64,000 nt of DNA from Streptomyces griseicoloratus (lineage in GTDB: Bacteria; Actinomycetota; Actinomycetes; Streptomycetales; Streptomycetaceae). Of the stretch, positions 44,104 through 52,492 are shown piece after piece. Every line of letters starts with the position of its first letter. Position 1 is the stretch's first letter. A model generated the notes under the pieces. It was not told where the DNA came from and made no database searches. It was given only the letters and a program-made list of their open reading frames with translations. A program made the translations under genes and the position numbers. The DNA lies in the NCBI RefSeq assembly GCF_014534645.1, contig NZ_JACVQF010000199.1, positions 186,001 through 250,000 on the forward strand, read 5' to 3'.

Positions 44104-44924
44104 GGCATGCTCACATGCGGGGTGCGGTCGTCCGGGTCGATGTCCTGCAGGACGATGTTGTTGACGTAGCGGCCCTCCGCCGGGGCCAGGGCGCAGGAGG
44201 TGTACGGGGTGACCACGTCGTCGTACCGGGTGGCGATGACGGTGTGCCGGACGCCCTCCGTGGTCTCGCCCAGGTCGGCCAGTTCGCGCTGGAAGGGGTG
44301 GTCGTGCTGGAGTTGCGGCCAGGCCGGGACGACCGTCCCGACGGCGCCCTGCTCCAGCAGTTCGACCGCGCCCGGGATCTGACGGGCGAGGTTCAGCAGG
44401 CCCTGGGCCGTGACTCCGTGGTTGCTGGGCGCGATGCCGACGAAGTTGTGCACCTTCGGGCCGCCGCCCAGCGCGTTGAGGTAGTAGCGCGGCATCATGC
44501 CGCCCTGCGAGAAGCCGACGAGGTCCACCTGCTCGGCGCCGGTGCGCCGCAGCACCTCGTCGACGAAGTCGGCGAGCTGCTGGGCGGAGCGCTTGATGTC
44601 GCCGAGGCCGAAGATCACCGGATTGCCGTGCCGGCCGTAGTCCAGGCGGAAGACCCGGTGGCCGTGCTGCCGCAGCAGCGGAGTGGCCGAGGTCCAGGTG
44701 TAGCCGCGGTTGCCGAAGGTGCCGTGCACGAGCACCACCGGGCGCGGGTGCTCCTCGGACAGTGCCAGGTCCCAGTCGTCCTCTCCCGCCTCCACGTCGA
44801 CGGTGGCGATGATCTGCGCCGCGCCGGCCTGGGCCAGCGCGTTCAGGCGGTGCGGCGCCTCGGTGACGTCCGTGATGACGTCGTCGCTGTTGAGGCCGGG
44901 AATGCGGGGGTTCAGGAAGCTCAC
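44055..44924 (-). CDS. Lipase/triacylglycerol hydrolase-like alpha/beta hydrolase
   Basis: The 289-residue protein has LVHGTFGNRGYTW (oxyanion region), FRLDYGRHGNP, the nucleophile motif GFSQGGMMPRYYL, and a late RTPHVSMPYN histidine segment. This matches class I/LipA-type lipases, but there is no clear signal peptide, so it may be cytosolic. GTG 44924 with a purine-rich GGAGAGGG is preferred over a longer in-frame extension. It overlaps the neighbouring hydrolase tail-to-tail by 49 bases. Confidence 0.85.
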   Translation of the reverse strand: MSFLNPRIPGLNSDDVITDVTEAPHRLNALAQAGAAQIIATVDVEAGEDDWDLALSEEHPRPVVLVHGTFGNRGYTWTSATPLLRQHGHRVFRLDYGRHGNPVIFGLGDIKRSAQQLADFVDEVLRRTGAEQVDLVGFSQGGMMPRYYLNALGGGPKVHNFVGIAPSNHGVTAQGLLNLARQIPGAVELLEQGAVGTVVPAWPQLQHDHPFQRELADLGETTEGVRHTVIATRYDDVVTPYTSCALAPAEGRYVNNIVLQDIDPDDRTPHVSMPYNVTVLNEVLKALAG

Positions 44925-45065
44925 GACCCTCTCCCTTCCGTGGGGAATACCGCTGGGTTCACGCGGACTTCTCAGTCTCACGTCCACTGAATGCCGCAAC
45001 GATCCCTCGACCGGGGGAAAGAATTCATCCCATCGGGTAAGTAGGGTCTTCCCATTCGATAAATA

Positions 45066-45081
45066 CGCCGCAGGCGCGGCG
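45066..45081 (-). terminator. Hairpin with T-tract after the SRPBCC gene
   Basis: On the minus strand cgccgc gcct gcggcg is followed by tattta, a short intrinsic terminator located three bases after the stop of the minus-strand gene. Confidence 0.55.
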
Positions 45082-45084
45082 GGT

Positions 45085-45600
45085 TCAGCCGGCCAGCCGC
45101 GGCGCCAGCCGGGCGGTCGCGGTGCGCAGCAGGCGTACGTACCAGCTCCACTTGACGGGGACGGCCACCTCGCCGGTCAGCGCCTGCTCGGCGCAGTCCA
45201 GGCTGTGCCGGAACGCCGCGTCGTGCAGCGGCCGGAAGAACAGCACCCAGGCCAGCCAGCGCACACCCCGGGGACGGAGCACCAGCGTGTTGCGCAGGAC
45301 GGTCCGCCCGTCGCCGAGGCTCTCGACGCTGAACTCGTGGAATCCCTCGAAGCCCCGGGGCCCGGTGAACCGGAACCGCACCCACCGGCCCGGCACGTAA
45401 TGGCTCACCACATACCGCACGGGCCCGTGGCCGCCGGCCACGCCTACGGCGAGGGGGCCTTCGAAGCGTACCGGTGGCCAGTCGGAGGGCCACAGACGGT
45501 CGTCCTCCCCGCCCAGGGAATCGATGAGGGCGCCGACCGCTTCCGGTGGCGCGGGGAGGGGGCGCTGGTGAACATTGAGCACGGCGATCACGTGTCGCAC
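45085..45600 (-). CDS. SRPBCC-like hypothetical protein
   Basis: The 171-residue protein reads as a START/SRPBCC-type fold: VHQRPLPAPPEAVGALIDSL, strand GPVRYVVSHYVPGRWVRFRFTGPRGFEGFHEFSVE, then LRNTLVLRPRGVRWLAWVLFFRPLHDAAFRHSLDCAEQAL. Proteins of this group bind hydrophobic ligands. A GTG at 45600 is my choice (another GTG lies nine bases inside). It stands alone with its own terminator, and the function is unknown. Confidence 0.75.
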   Translation of the reverse strand: MRHVIAVLNVHQRPLPAPPEAVGALIDSLGGEDDRLWPSDWPPVRFEGPLAVGVAGGHGPVRYVVSHYVPGRWVRFRFTGPRGFEGFHEFSVESLGDGRTVLRNTLVLRPRGVRWLAWVLFFRPLHDAAFRHSLDCAEQALTGEVAVPVKWSWYVRLLRTATARLAPRLAG

Positions 45601-45959
45601 ATTTACCACAGTCGATCCGCACGGAACGTCTCCGAAAAAGGATGGGTGATTGCACGCCCGCGTGCGAATTCCTGTCGCGCGCCGCCATTTCCACTCCAAT
45701 GCGCCTGCAGAGGAAGGCTGTTGGCGGATGTCCGGTTTCCGCCGTCGGATTCTGCAGAACAGAGCTCGCGCCCGGGGACACCCAACTCCTCGTCACTGAT
45801 GGCCCGATGGGACGACCGGATTCGCGTTCGACGTCGTGGGGGCGCAGATCGGCCAAGGTCGGGGCGATGCATGAGCAGTCGGAGGGGGAAGGGGAGTCCA
45901 AGCGTAAAGACAGGTGAGAGAGACACAGCCAATACGGCGCAGGGACAAGGGGGTTGGAC
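45601..45959. other. Intergenic region, A/T-richer than its surroundings
   Basis: The 359 bases between two divergent genes are clearly lower in G+C in their first half (atttaccacagtcgatcc, tctccgaaaaaggatgggtg). No reading frame here has a ribosome binding site or recognisable product. It presumably carries promoters for the SRPBCC gene and the HD gene. The shift in composition marks the start of the accessory region. Confidence 0.5.
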
Positions 45960-46610
45960 ATGGCCGCAGGGACCGGGGTGCCCGATTCCGGTCGTGGTGG
46001 GGCGAGTTGGCATCCGCTGCCACCGGAGGCGTGGCCCGAGGCGTGGCGGCCGCTGCTCGGCAGGCCGGCCCTGGCCGAGCTGCTCGGCCATCCCCTGGCG
46101 GGCGCCGCCCTCACGGAGATGTGCCGGCTTCTGCCACCCCGGGTCGCGCTGCACTCCTTGCGGACGTTCCTGCTGGCCGACACCTGTGCGCGGACCCTCG
46201 GGACCGCCTACGACCGGGTCGGCCTGCTCGCCGCCGCGGCGTTCCACGACACGGGCCTGGTCGGGCGCACGCCGCTCGGGCCCGGCGGGTTCCCCCGTCG
46301 TTCGGCGGAACTGCTCGACCGGTTCCTCGCGGGGCACCAGGTCGGCGCCGGGCGGCGCAGAACCCTGACCCGTGCGGTGCGGGAGCACATGCGCCCGTTC
46401 CCCGCGCGCGACGCCGGGCCCGAGGCACGGCTGCTGCACTTCGGTGCCTGGCTGGACGTCACCGGGCGCGGTGGGCGTCAGATCCCGGGTGAGCGGCGCC
46501 TGCTGAACGGACTGGCGCCCACCCCCTGGTTCGCCGTCTCCTTCTCCGCCCGGGTGGCGGCCTGCGGGCTGCGCCGGGTGCTGCCGGACTCCTCGGCCAC
46601 CTCCCGGTGA
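45960..46610 (+). CDS. HD-domain protein
   Basis: The 216-residue protein has a probable HD metal-binding domain: LHSLRTFLLADTCARTLGTAYDRVGLLAAAAFHDTGLVGRTPLG contains the HD pair, and VREHMRPFP could give a later His. The pattern resembles cyanamide-hydratase-like HD proteins. The reaction cannot be named. AAGGGGG lies seven bases before the ATG. The halogenase-like gene follows 43 bases on and is probably cotranscribed. Confidence 0.75.
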   Translation: MAAGTGVPDSGRGGASWHPLPPEAWPEAWRPLLGRPALAELLGHPLAGAALTEMCRLLPPRVALHSLRTFLLADTCARTLGTAYDRVGLLAAAAFHDTGLVGRTPLGPGGFPRRSAELLDRFLAGHQVGAGRRRTLTRAVREHMRPFPARDAGPEARLLHFGAWLDVTGRGGRQIPGERRLLNGLAPTPWFAVSFSARVAACGLRRVLPDSSATSR

Positions 46611-46653
46611 CCGCCCGGCGACTCGCTCATCCCGTCGCGAAAGGACCGTAGAC

Positions 46654-48453
46654 ATGCAAGAGGACCAGCGTGTTTTCGATGTCGCCATCGTCGGTGGCGG
46701 CATCGGCGGGACGATGCTGGGGGCCATCCTCGCGCGCCACGGGGTGCGCGTGCTGCTGCTGGAGGGCAGCGGCCACCCCCGGTTCGCCATCGGAGAATCC
46801 ACCGTCCCCGAGACCACCTTCGGCCTGAGGGTGCTGGCCCGCCGCTACGACGTTCCGGAGATCGAGCACCTGGCGACCAACGGGGCACTGCGCCGGCACG
46901 TGTCGTCGAACTGCGGGGTCAAGCGGAACTTCAGTTTCGTCTACCACCGCGAGGGCGAGCCGACCCGGCCCGACGAGTGCACCCAGTACCCCACCTGGGG
47001 TCCGCCGCTCGGCCCGGACTCGCACTACTTCCGGCAGGACGTGGACGCCTACATGTTCCACGTCGCCGTGTCCTACGGCGTCACCGCGTACAACCACACC
47101 ATGGTCGACGACGTGAAGTTCGAGGAGGACGGCGCCACGCTCGTGACCCGGGACAGGGGCAACTTCCGGGCGTCGTACGTGGTCGACGCCGGCGGGATGC
47201 GGGCCGTCCTGCCCGAACGGCTGGGGCTGCGCCAGGAGCCGCCCTACCGCACGCAGTCGCGCACGATCTTCACGCACATGGTGGACGTGCTGCCCTTCGA
47301 CACCGTGGCGCCGCCCCGCGAACAGCACGGCATGCCCAGCCCGTTCAGCCAGGGGACCCTGCACCACATGTTCCGGGGCGGGTGGTTCTGGGTCATCCCC
47401 TTCGACAACCACACGACGAGCACGAGCGAGCTGTGCAGCGTCGGCGTCAACCTCGATCTGGACCTCCACCCCCGCCCGGAGGGCGTGTCGGCGGAGGAGG
47501 AGTTCTGGCGGCACGTGCGCCGGTTCCCCAGCGTGGCACGGCAGTTCGAGCGGGCGCGGTCGGTACGGCCGTACGTGTCGACCGACCGGACCCAGTTCTC
47601 CTCGCAGACGGTGGTCGGCGACCGGTGGTGCCTGCTGCCGCACGCCAGCGACTTCATCGACCCGCTCTTCTCCAGCGGACTCGCGGTCACCGTGATGGCG
47701 CTGAACGCGCTGGGTCACCGGCTGATCGAGGCGGTGCGGCAGAACGACTTCGACACGGCCCGGTTCGCGTACCTGGAGCACTGGATCAAGCGCATGTTCC
47801 GGTTCTACGACGACCTGGTGTCCTGCAGCTACATCTCGTTCGACGACTTCGAGCTGTGGAACGCGTGGAACCGGGTGTGGACCATCACCACGCTGTACGG
47901 GACGAACGCGCAGAACCAGGCCGCCGTGACGTTCGAGAAGACCCACGACCCCACCTGCTTCGACGCGCTGGAGCTGCCGCCGTACCGGGGGCTGCAGGGC
48001 GTGGACAACCCTTGGGTGGAACGGCTGTTCAACCAGTCGCGGGACGCGGTGCTGGCCTACCGGGCCGGTGAACTGACGCAGGACCGGACCGTCGCCCGCA
48101 TCTACGAGCTGTTGCGCGAGAGCGAGCTGGCCCCGGCGGTGTGGGGGACGCTCGACCCACAGGACCGCTGCCCCGCCGGGGTGTTCACCCTCTGGCCGCT
48201 GATGAAGATCCTGCTGTGGGGCAAGTTCCGCTCACCGCGGCACGTGCGGGGCACCTACTTCACCGGCGGTGCGCGCATGGTGGGCCGGGAGGCGGTCCAG
48301 GCGTACACCACCGAGCTGCGCGCCGGCGTCACCCAGGTCAACCAGACCGTACGGGACATGTGGGTCAACTGGAACCGGGACTGGTCCCGCCGCCCCGCTC
48401 CCCGTACGCCGGTGCCCGGACCGCGCCCCGGCGACGGCCGCAGCCGGAAATGA
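46654..48453 (+). CDS. Flavin-dependent halogenase-like FAD oxidoreductase
   Basis: The 599-residue protein has the FAD dinucleotide motif VGGGIGG (residues 13-19), IGESTVPET (46-54), and a lysine at 90 in the strand where halogenases place the HOCl-relay Lys. It also has the halogenase signature WFWVIP (244-249) and FIDPLFSSG, which matches FxxPxxSxG. It therefore belongs to the tryptophan-halogenase-like superfamily. It is longer than tryptophan halogenases, closer to those acting on carrier-bound phenols. Halogenation needs a flavin reductase, and one is encoded 7 kb away on the other strand. Hydroxylation instead is possible. Confidence 0.8.
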   Translation: MQEDQRVFDVAIVGGGIGGTMLGAILARHGVRVLLLEGSGHPRFAIGESTVPETTFGLRVLARRYDVPEIEHLATNGALRRHVSSNCGVKRNFSFVYHREGEPTRPDECTQYPTWGPPLGPDSHYFRQDVDAYMFHVAVSYGVTAYNHTMVDDVKFEEDGATLVTRDRGNFRASYVVDAGGMRAVLPERLGLRQEPPYRTQSRTIFTHMVDVLPFDTVAPPREQHGMPSPFSQGTLHHMFRGGWFWVIPFDNHTTSTSELCSVGVNLDLDLHPRPEGVSAEEEFWRHVRRFPSVARQFERARSVRPYVSTDRTQFSSQTVVGDRWCLLPHASDFIDPLFSSGLAVTVMALNALGHRLIEAVRQNDFDTARFAYLEHWIKRMFRFYDDLVSCSYISFDDFELWNAWNRVWTITTLYGTNAQNQAAVTFEKTHDPTCFDALELPPYRGLQGVDNPWVERLFNQSRDAVLAYRAGELTQDRTVARIYELLRESELAPAVWGTLDPQDRCPAGVFTLWPLMKILLWGKFRSPRHVRGTYFTGGARMVGREAVQAYTTELRAGVTQVNQTVRDMWVNWNRDWSRRPAPRTPVPGPRPGDGRSRK

Positions 48454-48535
48454 CCGCGAAAAAACATTCCTGCCGACGCAGCGGAAGCACACATTCCGGT
48501 TTGCCGCTCCAGGGCCTCGGGTAGGAAAACCACAT

Positions 48536-48558
48536 GGCCGACAAATAGAAAGTCGGCC
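48536..48558 (+). terminator. Hairpin terminator after the halogenase-like gene
   Basis: ggccgac aaatagaaa gtcggcc forms a 7-bp stem with a 9-base A-rich loop, followed by tcggttctcctt. It separates the halogenase-like gene from the sigma gene. The surrounding 48454-48600 stretch is A/T-rich for this genome. Confidence 0.65.
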
Positions 48559-48603
48559 TCGGTTCTCCTTGCTCATACGAGAGACAACGGGCTGCAATCC
48601 ACA

Positions 48604-49128
48604 ATGGTGCGACATTCCACCTGCCAATCGCCCGCTGAATGCTCCTGGGAAGACATCTTCCAGCATCAGGACCGCCTCATGCGGTTGGTTCGACGAAGAC
48701 TGCCGAGTTTTCAGGACGCCGAGGACTGCGTTCAGGAAACCATGGCCCGCGCAGCCGCCCACGCCGCGTTGGACAGGAATCGACTCGGTTCCTTTCTCAC
48801 GTCTGTGGCGCTCCGCCTCTGCATCGACTTCTACCGCGACATGGAGCGTCGTAGCAGGCTGCTCCACCGCGCGGCGCTCATGGACGCCCCCGGCACCACC
48901 GAGGAGGACGTCTGTGACGAGGATTTCGGCAGATGGCTGCTGGGTCAGGTACAACACCTGCGAGGGCGGGAGCAGGAGGTCATACTCGCCCGCGCCAAGG
49001 GTATTTCCACTGCGGAATTCGCCCGCATGCACAACATCTCCGTAAAAGCGGCCGAAGCCGCCTTCACCAGAGGCCGCGCACGCCTGAAGACAGTATGCGC
49101 GAAAGCCCTTGAAGGCTGTGCACGGTAG
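48604..49128 (+). CDS. ECF RNA polymerase sigma factor
   Basis: The 174-residue protein has region 2 (IFQHQDRLMRLVRRRLPSFQDAEDCVQETMARAAAH) and region 4 (REQEVILARAKGISTAEFARMHNISVKAAEAAFTRGRARLKTV). No anti-sigma gene is adjacent. The ATG at 48604 has a weak Shine-Dalgarno, and the gene start is less G+C-rich than its neighbours, a hint of horizontal origin. It probably controls the following repeat-protein gene or the cluster. Confidence 0.88.
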   Translation: MVRHSTCQSPAECSWEDIFQHQDRLMRLVRRRLPSFQDAEDCVQETMARAAAHAALDRNRLGSFLTSVALRLCIDFYRDMERRSRLLHRAALMDAPGTTEEDVCDEDFGRWLLGQVQHLRGREQEVILARAKGISTAEFARMHNISVKAAEAAFTRGRARLKTVCAKALEGCAR

Positions 49129-49227
49129 ACATCCGCAGCAACTCTCCGCGTCACCTCAGGGCCTTCACCGACGCGGCTCAGGTACCGCCTGTCCTCCAAC
49201 GCACAGAAACGGAAAGGAACCCTTTTC

Positions 49228-49827
49228 ATGGCCAGCAACAAGAATATCCAGGACATCTTCAAGGACCTGGTCGGCAACATGGCCGACAGCGGGAAGGAGG
49301 CCTTCGACGACCTTCTCAACCGGCCGGACAAGCCGGGATCGTCCGGCTCCGGAAACCCCGTCGAGGCGCTGGCCGCACTGCCGGCGAACGCCCTCGGGGC
49401 CCTCGCCGGCGCCGTCAACCCGGCGACCGCGCTCGCGGGCGCGGCAAACCCGCTGGCCGCGCTCACCGGCGCGGCGGGAGCGGCCAACCCGCTCGCGGCC
49501 GTCGCCGGTGCCGCCAACCCGCTGGCCGCGCTCACCGGCGCGGCGGGAGCCGCCAACCCGCTCGCCGCGCTGGGTGGTGCGGCCAACCCGCTCGCCGCGG
49601 TCGGCGGTGCGGCGGGCGCGCTCGGCGGACTGGGCCAGCTGGCCGGCGGGCTCGGACAGGCCGCGGGCGGGGCCGGCGACCTGCTCTCGCTGCCCACTCA
49701 GCTCGCCCAGCTCCTCCAGATGCTGCCGAAGCTCATGGAGGCGCTGCAGGGCCTGCAGAACCTGGCCGATCTGCCGGCCCAGCTCGCCCAGCAGGCCCAG
49801 GGCGCCGTGAAGTCGTCCTCGGCCTGA
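49228..49827 (+). CDS. Ala/Gly/Leu-rich repeat protein of unknown function
   Basis: The 199-residue protein has a charged N-terminus (KNIQDIFKDLVGNMADSGKEAFDDLLNRP). A low-complexity middle (residues 58-135) follows, built from about six GAANPLAA(L/V) units, and then a Leu/Gln-rich amphipathic C-terminus (LPTQLAQLLQMLPKLMEALQGLQNLADLPAQLAQQAQ). The DNA shows a 60-bp duplication. There is no signal peptide or obvious membrane helix. The composition suggests repeated amphipathic helices as in phasins or lipid-surface proteins, but I do not recognise a family. AAAGGAAC lies before the ATG. It lies 100 bases after the ECF sigma gene. Confidence 0.8.
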   Translation: MASNKNIQDIFKDLVGNMADSGKEAFDDLLNRPDKPGSSGSGNPVEALAALPANALGALAGAVNPATALAGAANPLAALTGAAGAANPLAAVAGAANPLAALTGAAGAANPLAALGGAANPLAAVGGAAGALGGLGQLAGGLGQAAGGAGDLLSLPTQLAQLLQMLPKLMEALQGLQNLADLPAQLAQQAQGAVKSSSA

Positions 49828-49920
49828 GCAGCCCCGCCACCGTCCCGCCCGGCCGGCTCCGGCGAGCACGCCGACCGTCGCATCCGCACCCGGAACCCGT
49901 TCTGAGGAGGGTCACACACG

Positions 49921-51516
49921 ATGGCGTCTGTCGTCGGCGACCGGCTGCGTCTCGTGGTCAAGGTCCTGGGAAGCCTCGTCGTCGACGAGGTCGGTCAGGC
50001 GACGCGACTGCGCAGACGGGCGAAACAGGACGGATGGCCCCCGACGGAGGCTGGCGACGCCTCCGCCGGGGCTCCGGCCGAGCCCGGCGGTCCCCCAACC
50101 GGGGCCGCCGGGGCCGAACAGCGGCGTGCCAGGGCGGTGCGGCAGGCACTGGAGAGCCTCGGCCCGTTCTACGTGAAGCTCGGGCAGATCCTGTCCACCC
50201 GGCCGGACATGGTGCCGCAGTCGATCCGGGACGAGCTGCAGAACCTGCACGACCAGGTCGACATCCAGCCGTTCTCGGTGTTCGAGCCCGTACTGGCCCG
50301 CGACCTCGGGCCGGACTGGAAGCTGCGCTTCGACGACATCGACACCGTCGCCCCGCTCGGGGCGGCGTCCCTCGCGCAGGTCTACCGGGTGACCCTGCCC
50401 GGCGGGCGTCCGGCCGTGGTGAAGATCCAGCGGCCCGGCATCCGCGAGGGCGTGCTCGCCGACATGGCCCTGATGCGCCGGGCGTCCCGGATCGTGGCCC
50501 GGGTCGCGCCCCGCTTCAACGAGGTCATCGACATCGAGGCGATGCTCGGCTCCGTCTTCGACGCGATGGAGCCGGAGCTGGACTTCACCGGCGAGGCCCA
50601 CAACATGGACGAGGCCCGCGAACACATCCGGCCCTTCCGCTCCCTGGAGGTGCCCCGGGTCCTGCACGCCAGTCCGCGCGTCCTCGTCCAGTCGCTGGCC
50701 GCGGGGACGTCGGTGCGGCACATCGACCGGGCCCACTTCACCGACGCCGAGCGCATCGAGATCGGCAAGGACCTGCTGCGCTTCATGTACCACGGCTACT
50801 TCGTGCACCGCTTCTTCCACGCCGACCCGCACGCCGGCAACGTCTTCGCCGCTCCCGGGGCCCCGGCCACGGTGATCGACTGGGGCATGGTCGGACGCCT
50901 GGACCGGCGTACCAGCCTGCAGCTCCTGCCGCTGTTCATGACGCTGGCGCAGAACGACGGGGCGGGGCTCGCGCAGCACTGGGCGGAGATGGGACGGATG
51001 ACGCCGTGGTCCAACATGCCCGCGTTCACCGCCGACATGGCCGCATTCGTGCCCAAGGTCTCCCATCTGTCCCTGGAGGACCTGAACTTCGGTGTCTCGC
51101 TCACCACCGTGCTGGCCAAGGCGACCAAGCGCGGTATCGGCTCGCCGCCGGCCGTGTCGCTGCTCGGCAAGTCGTTCGCCAACCTCGACGGCTCGGTGCG
51201 CTGCCTGGCTCCCGAGATCACCCTGCCGGAGGTGTTCCAGGGCGAGGTGCCGAAGATCCTGTTCGCGCTGGGCCGTGAGTTCCTCGGCCGCAACCAGTTC
51301 GCCCGCAACACCATGGAAGTCATGCTCGCGGCCGTCACCAGCCCCGAGCAGGTCCGCGGAGTCCTCGCCGACATCGCCAACCGCCAGTTCGCGCTGAACA
51401 TCCACGAGCCCCGCACCCCGGCGGCGATGGGCGGCCAGCGAGCCACCCGCCCCTCCGGCGGCCTGCTGGCCCTGGGGGCGCTGGCCGTGCTGCTCGGCCG
51501 CCGCCGCTCCCGCTGA
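49921..51516 (+). CDS. UbiB/ABC1 (ADCK)-family atypical kinase
   Basis: The 531-residue protein has the KxGQ motif (FYVKLGQILSTRPD), the Ala-rich nucleotide loop (LGAASLAQVYRVTLPGGRPAVVKIQRPG), the ExD region (EPELDFTGEAHNM), a catalytic HADPHAGN and the metal-binding VIDWGMVG. UbiB-like proteins are ATPases or kinases supporting quinone or lipid metabolism. The C-terminus ends in a hydrophobic GGLLALGALAVLLG segment, a likely membrane anchor. GAGGAGG precedes the ATG. It is probably cotranscribed with the methyltransferase 46 bases on. Confidence 0.93.
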   Translation: MASVVGDRLRLVVKVLGSLVVDEVGQATRLRRRAKQDGWPPTEAGDASAGAPAEPGGPPTGAAGAEQRRARAVRQALESLGPFYVKLGQILSTRPDMVPQSIRDELQNLHDQVDIQPFSVFEPVLARDLGPDWKLRFDDIDTVAPLGAASLAQVYRVTLPGGRPAVVKIQRPGIREGVLADMALMRRASRIVARVAPRFNEVIDIEAMLGSVFDAMEPELDFTGEAHNMDEAREHIRPFRSLEVPRVLHASPRVLVQSLAAGTSVRHIDRAHFTDAERIEIGKDLLRFMYHGYFVHRFFHADPHAGNVFAAPGAPATVIDWGMVGRLDRRTSLQLLPLFMTLAQNDGAGLAQHWAEMGRMTPWSNMPAFTADMAAFVPKVSHLSLEDLNFGVSLTTVLAKATKRGIGSPPAVSLLGKSFANLDGSVRCLAPEITLPEVFQGEVPKILFALGREFLGRNQFARNTMEVMLAAVTSPEQVRGVLADIANRQFALNIHEPRTPAAMGGQRATRPSGGLLALGALAVLLGRRRSR

Positions 51517-51562
51517 CCGGTACGCGCGCAACGCCCGCTCACCATCGACACGGAGGTTCCCC

Positions 51563-52435
51563 ATGCCGGACACCGCACGGCCCCACACTCCGCCGCCCGC
51601 CCCGCTGCCGGACGGCCTGTCGCAGGTCGCGCTGTGGACGGCGGCCGCGCACGCCGCCGAACACGGCCGCCCGGCACCGTACGTCAGTGATCCCTGGGCC
51701 GCCGACTTCCTGCACGCGGCCGGTGCCCCCGGCGGCCCTCCGGGGGACGGCCCGCTCCAGCGGCTGCTGCCCGACTGGGCCGTGGTGCGCACCCGCTTCT
51801 ACGACGAGCACCTCCTGACCGCGGCCCGCTCCGGCTGCCGCCAGGTGGTGCTGCTCGGCGCCGGTCTCGACACGCGCGCCTTCCGGCTCGACTGGCCCAC
51901 CGGGGTGCACGTCTTCGAGGTCGAGGATCCCGCCCTGCTGTCCTTCAAGGACCACGTGCTGGACTGGGCCCCGCCCTCCTGCGGGCGCCGCACGGCCGTC
52001 GGCGCCGATCCGAGGGGGTCCTGGGGCGAGGACCTGCTCGCCGCGGGGCTCGATCCCCGCCGGCCCACCGCGTGGCTGTGCGAGACGCTGCTCTACCACC
52101 TCCAGCCGGCCCAGGTGGAGTCCATCGTCTCGACGATGACCGGGCTCTCCGCGCCGGGCAGCACCTTCGGTGCCGAGTGCGTGAACGCCCAGGCCGCCTC
52201 GTCGTCGTTCGTGGCGCCCTTCCTCGACGCCCTGTCCACCACCGGGATCGCCTGGCACTGGCAGCTCGCCGACCCCGAACGCTGGTGGTCGGAGTGCGGC
52301 TGGGAGGCGCGGGCGGCCGACCTGTTCACGCTGCCGTACGTGGTCCAGCGTCTGGCTCCCTACCTGCCGCTGCTGGGCGAGGCCGCCGCGAAGTGCGTGT
52401 TCCTGACGACCGGGGCGCTGCGCGAACCGAAGTGA
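51563..52435 (+). CDS. LCMT/PPM-type SAM-dependent methyltransferase
   Basis: The 290-residue protein belongs to the leucine-carboxyl-methyltransferase-like group common in actinobacteria (TIGR00027). It has AVVRTRFYDEHLL, motif I VVLLGAGLDTRAFRLDWP, VFEVEDPALLSFKDHVL, LCETLLYHL and GSTFGAECVN. Many members methylate carboxylates of natural products. It is the last plus-strand gene before the convergent nine-gene operon, so it could methylate that pathway's product. This role is inferred. Confidence 0.88.
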   Translation: MPDTARPHTPPPAPLPDGLSQVALWTAAAHAAEHGRPAPYVSDPWAADFLHAAGAPGGPPGDGPLQRLLPDWAVVRTRFYDEHLLTAARSGCRQVVLLGAGLDTRAFRLDWPTGVHVFEVEDPALLSFKDHVLDWAPPSCGRRTAVGADPRGSWGEDLLAAGLDPRRPTAWLCETLLYHLQPAQVESIVSTMTGLSAPGSTFGAECVNAQAASSSFVAPFLDALSTTGIAWHWQLADPERWWSECGWEARAADLFTLPYVVQRLAPYLPLLGEAAAKCVFLTTGALREPK

Positions 52436-52492
52436 CGCGCACGGCACGTGGCCCCGGGCCGTCCCGCCCGGGGCCACCGCCTGCTGCCGACG

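Noticed and set aside
45642-45917. 91-codon plus-strand frame between the SRPBCC and HD genes
   Set aside because: No ribosome binding site, no recognisable similarity, and a composition change midway.
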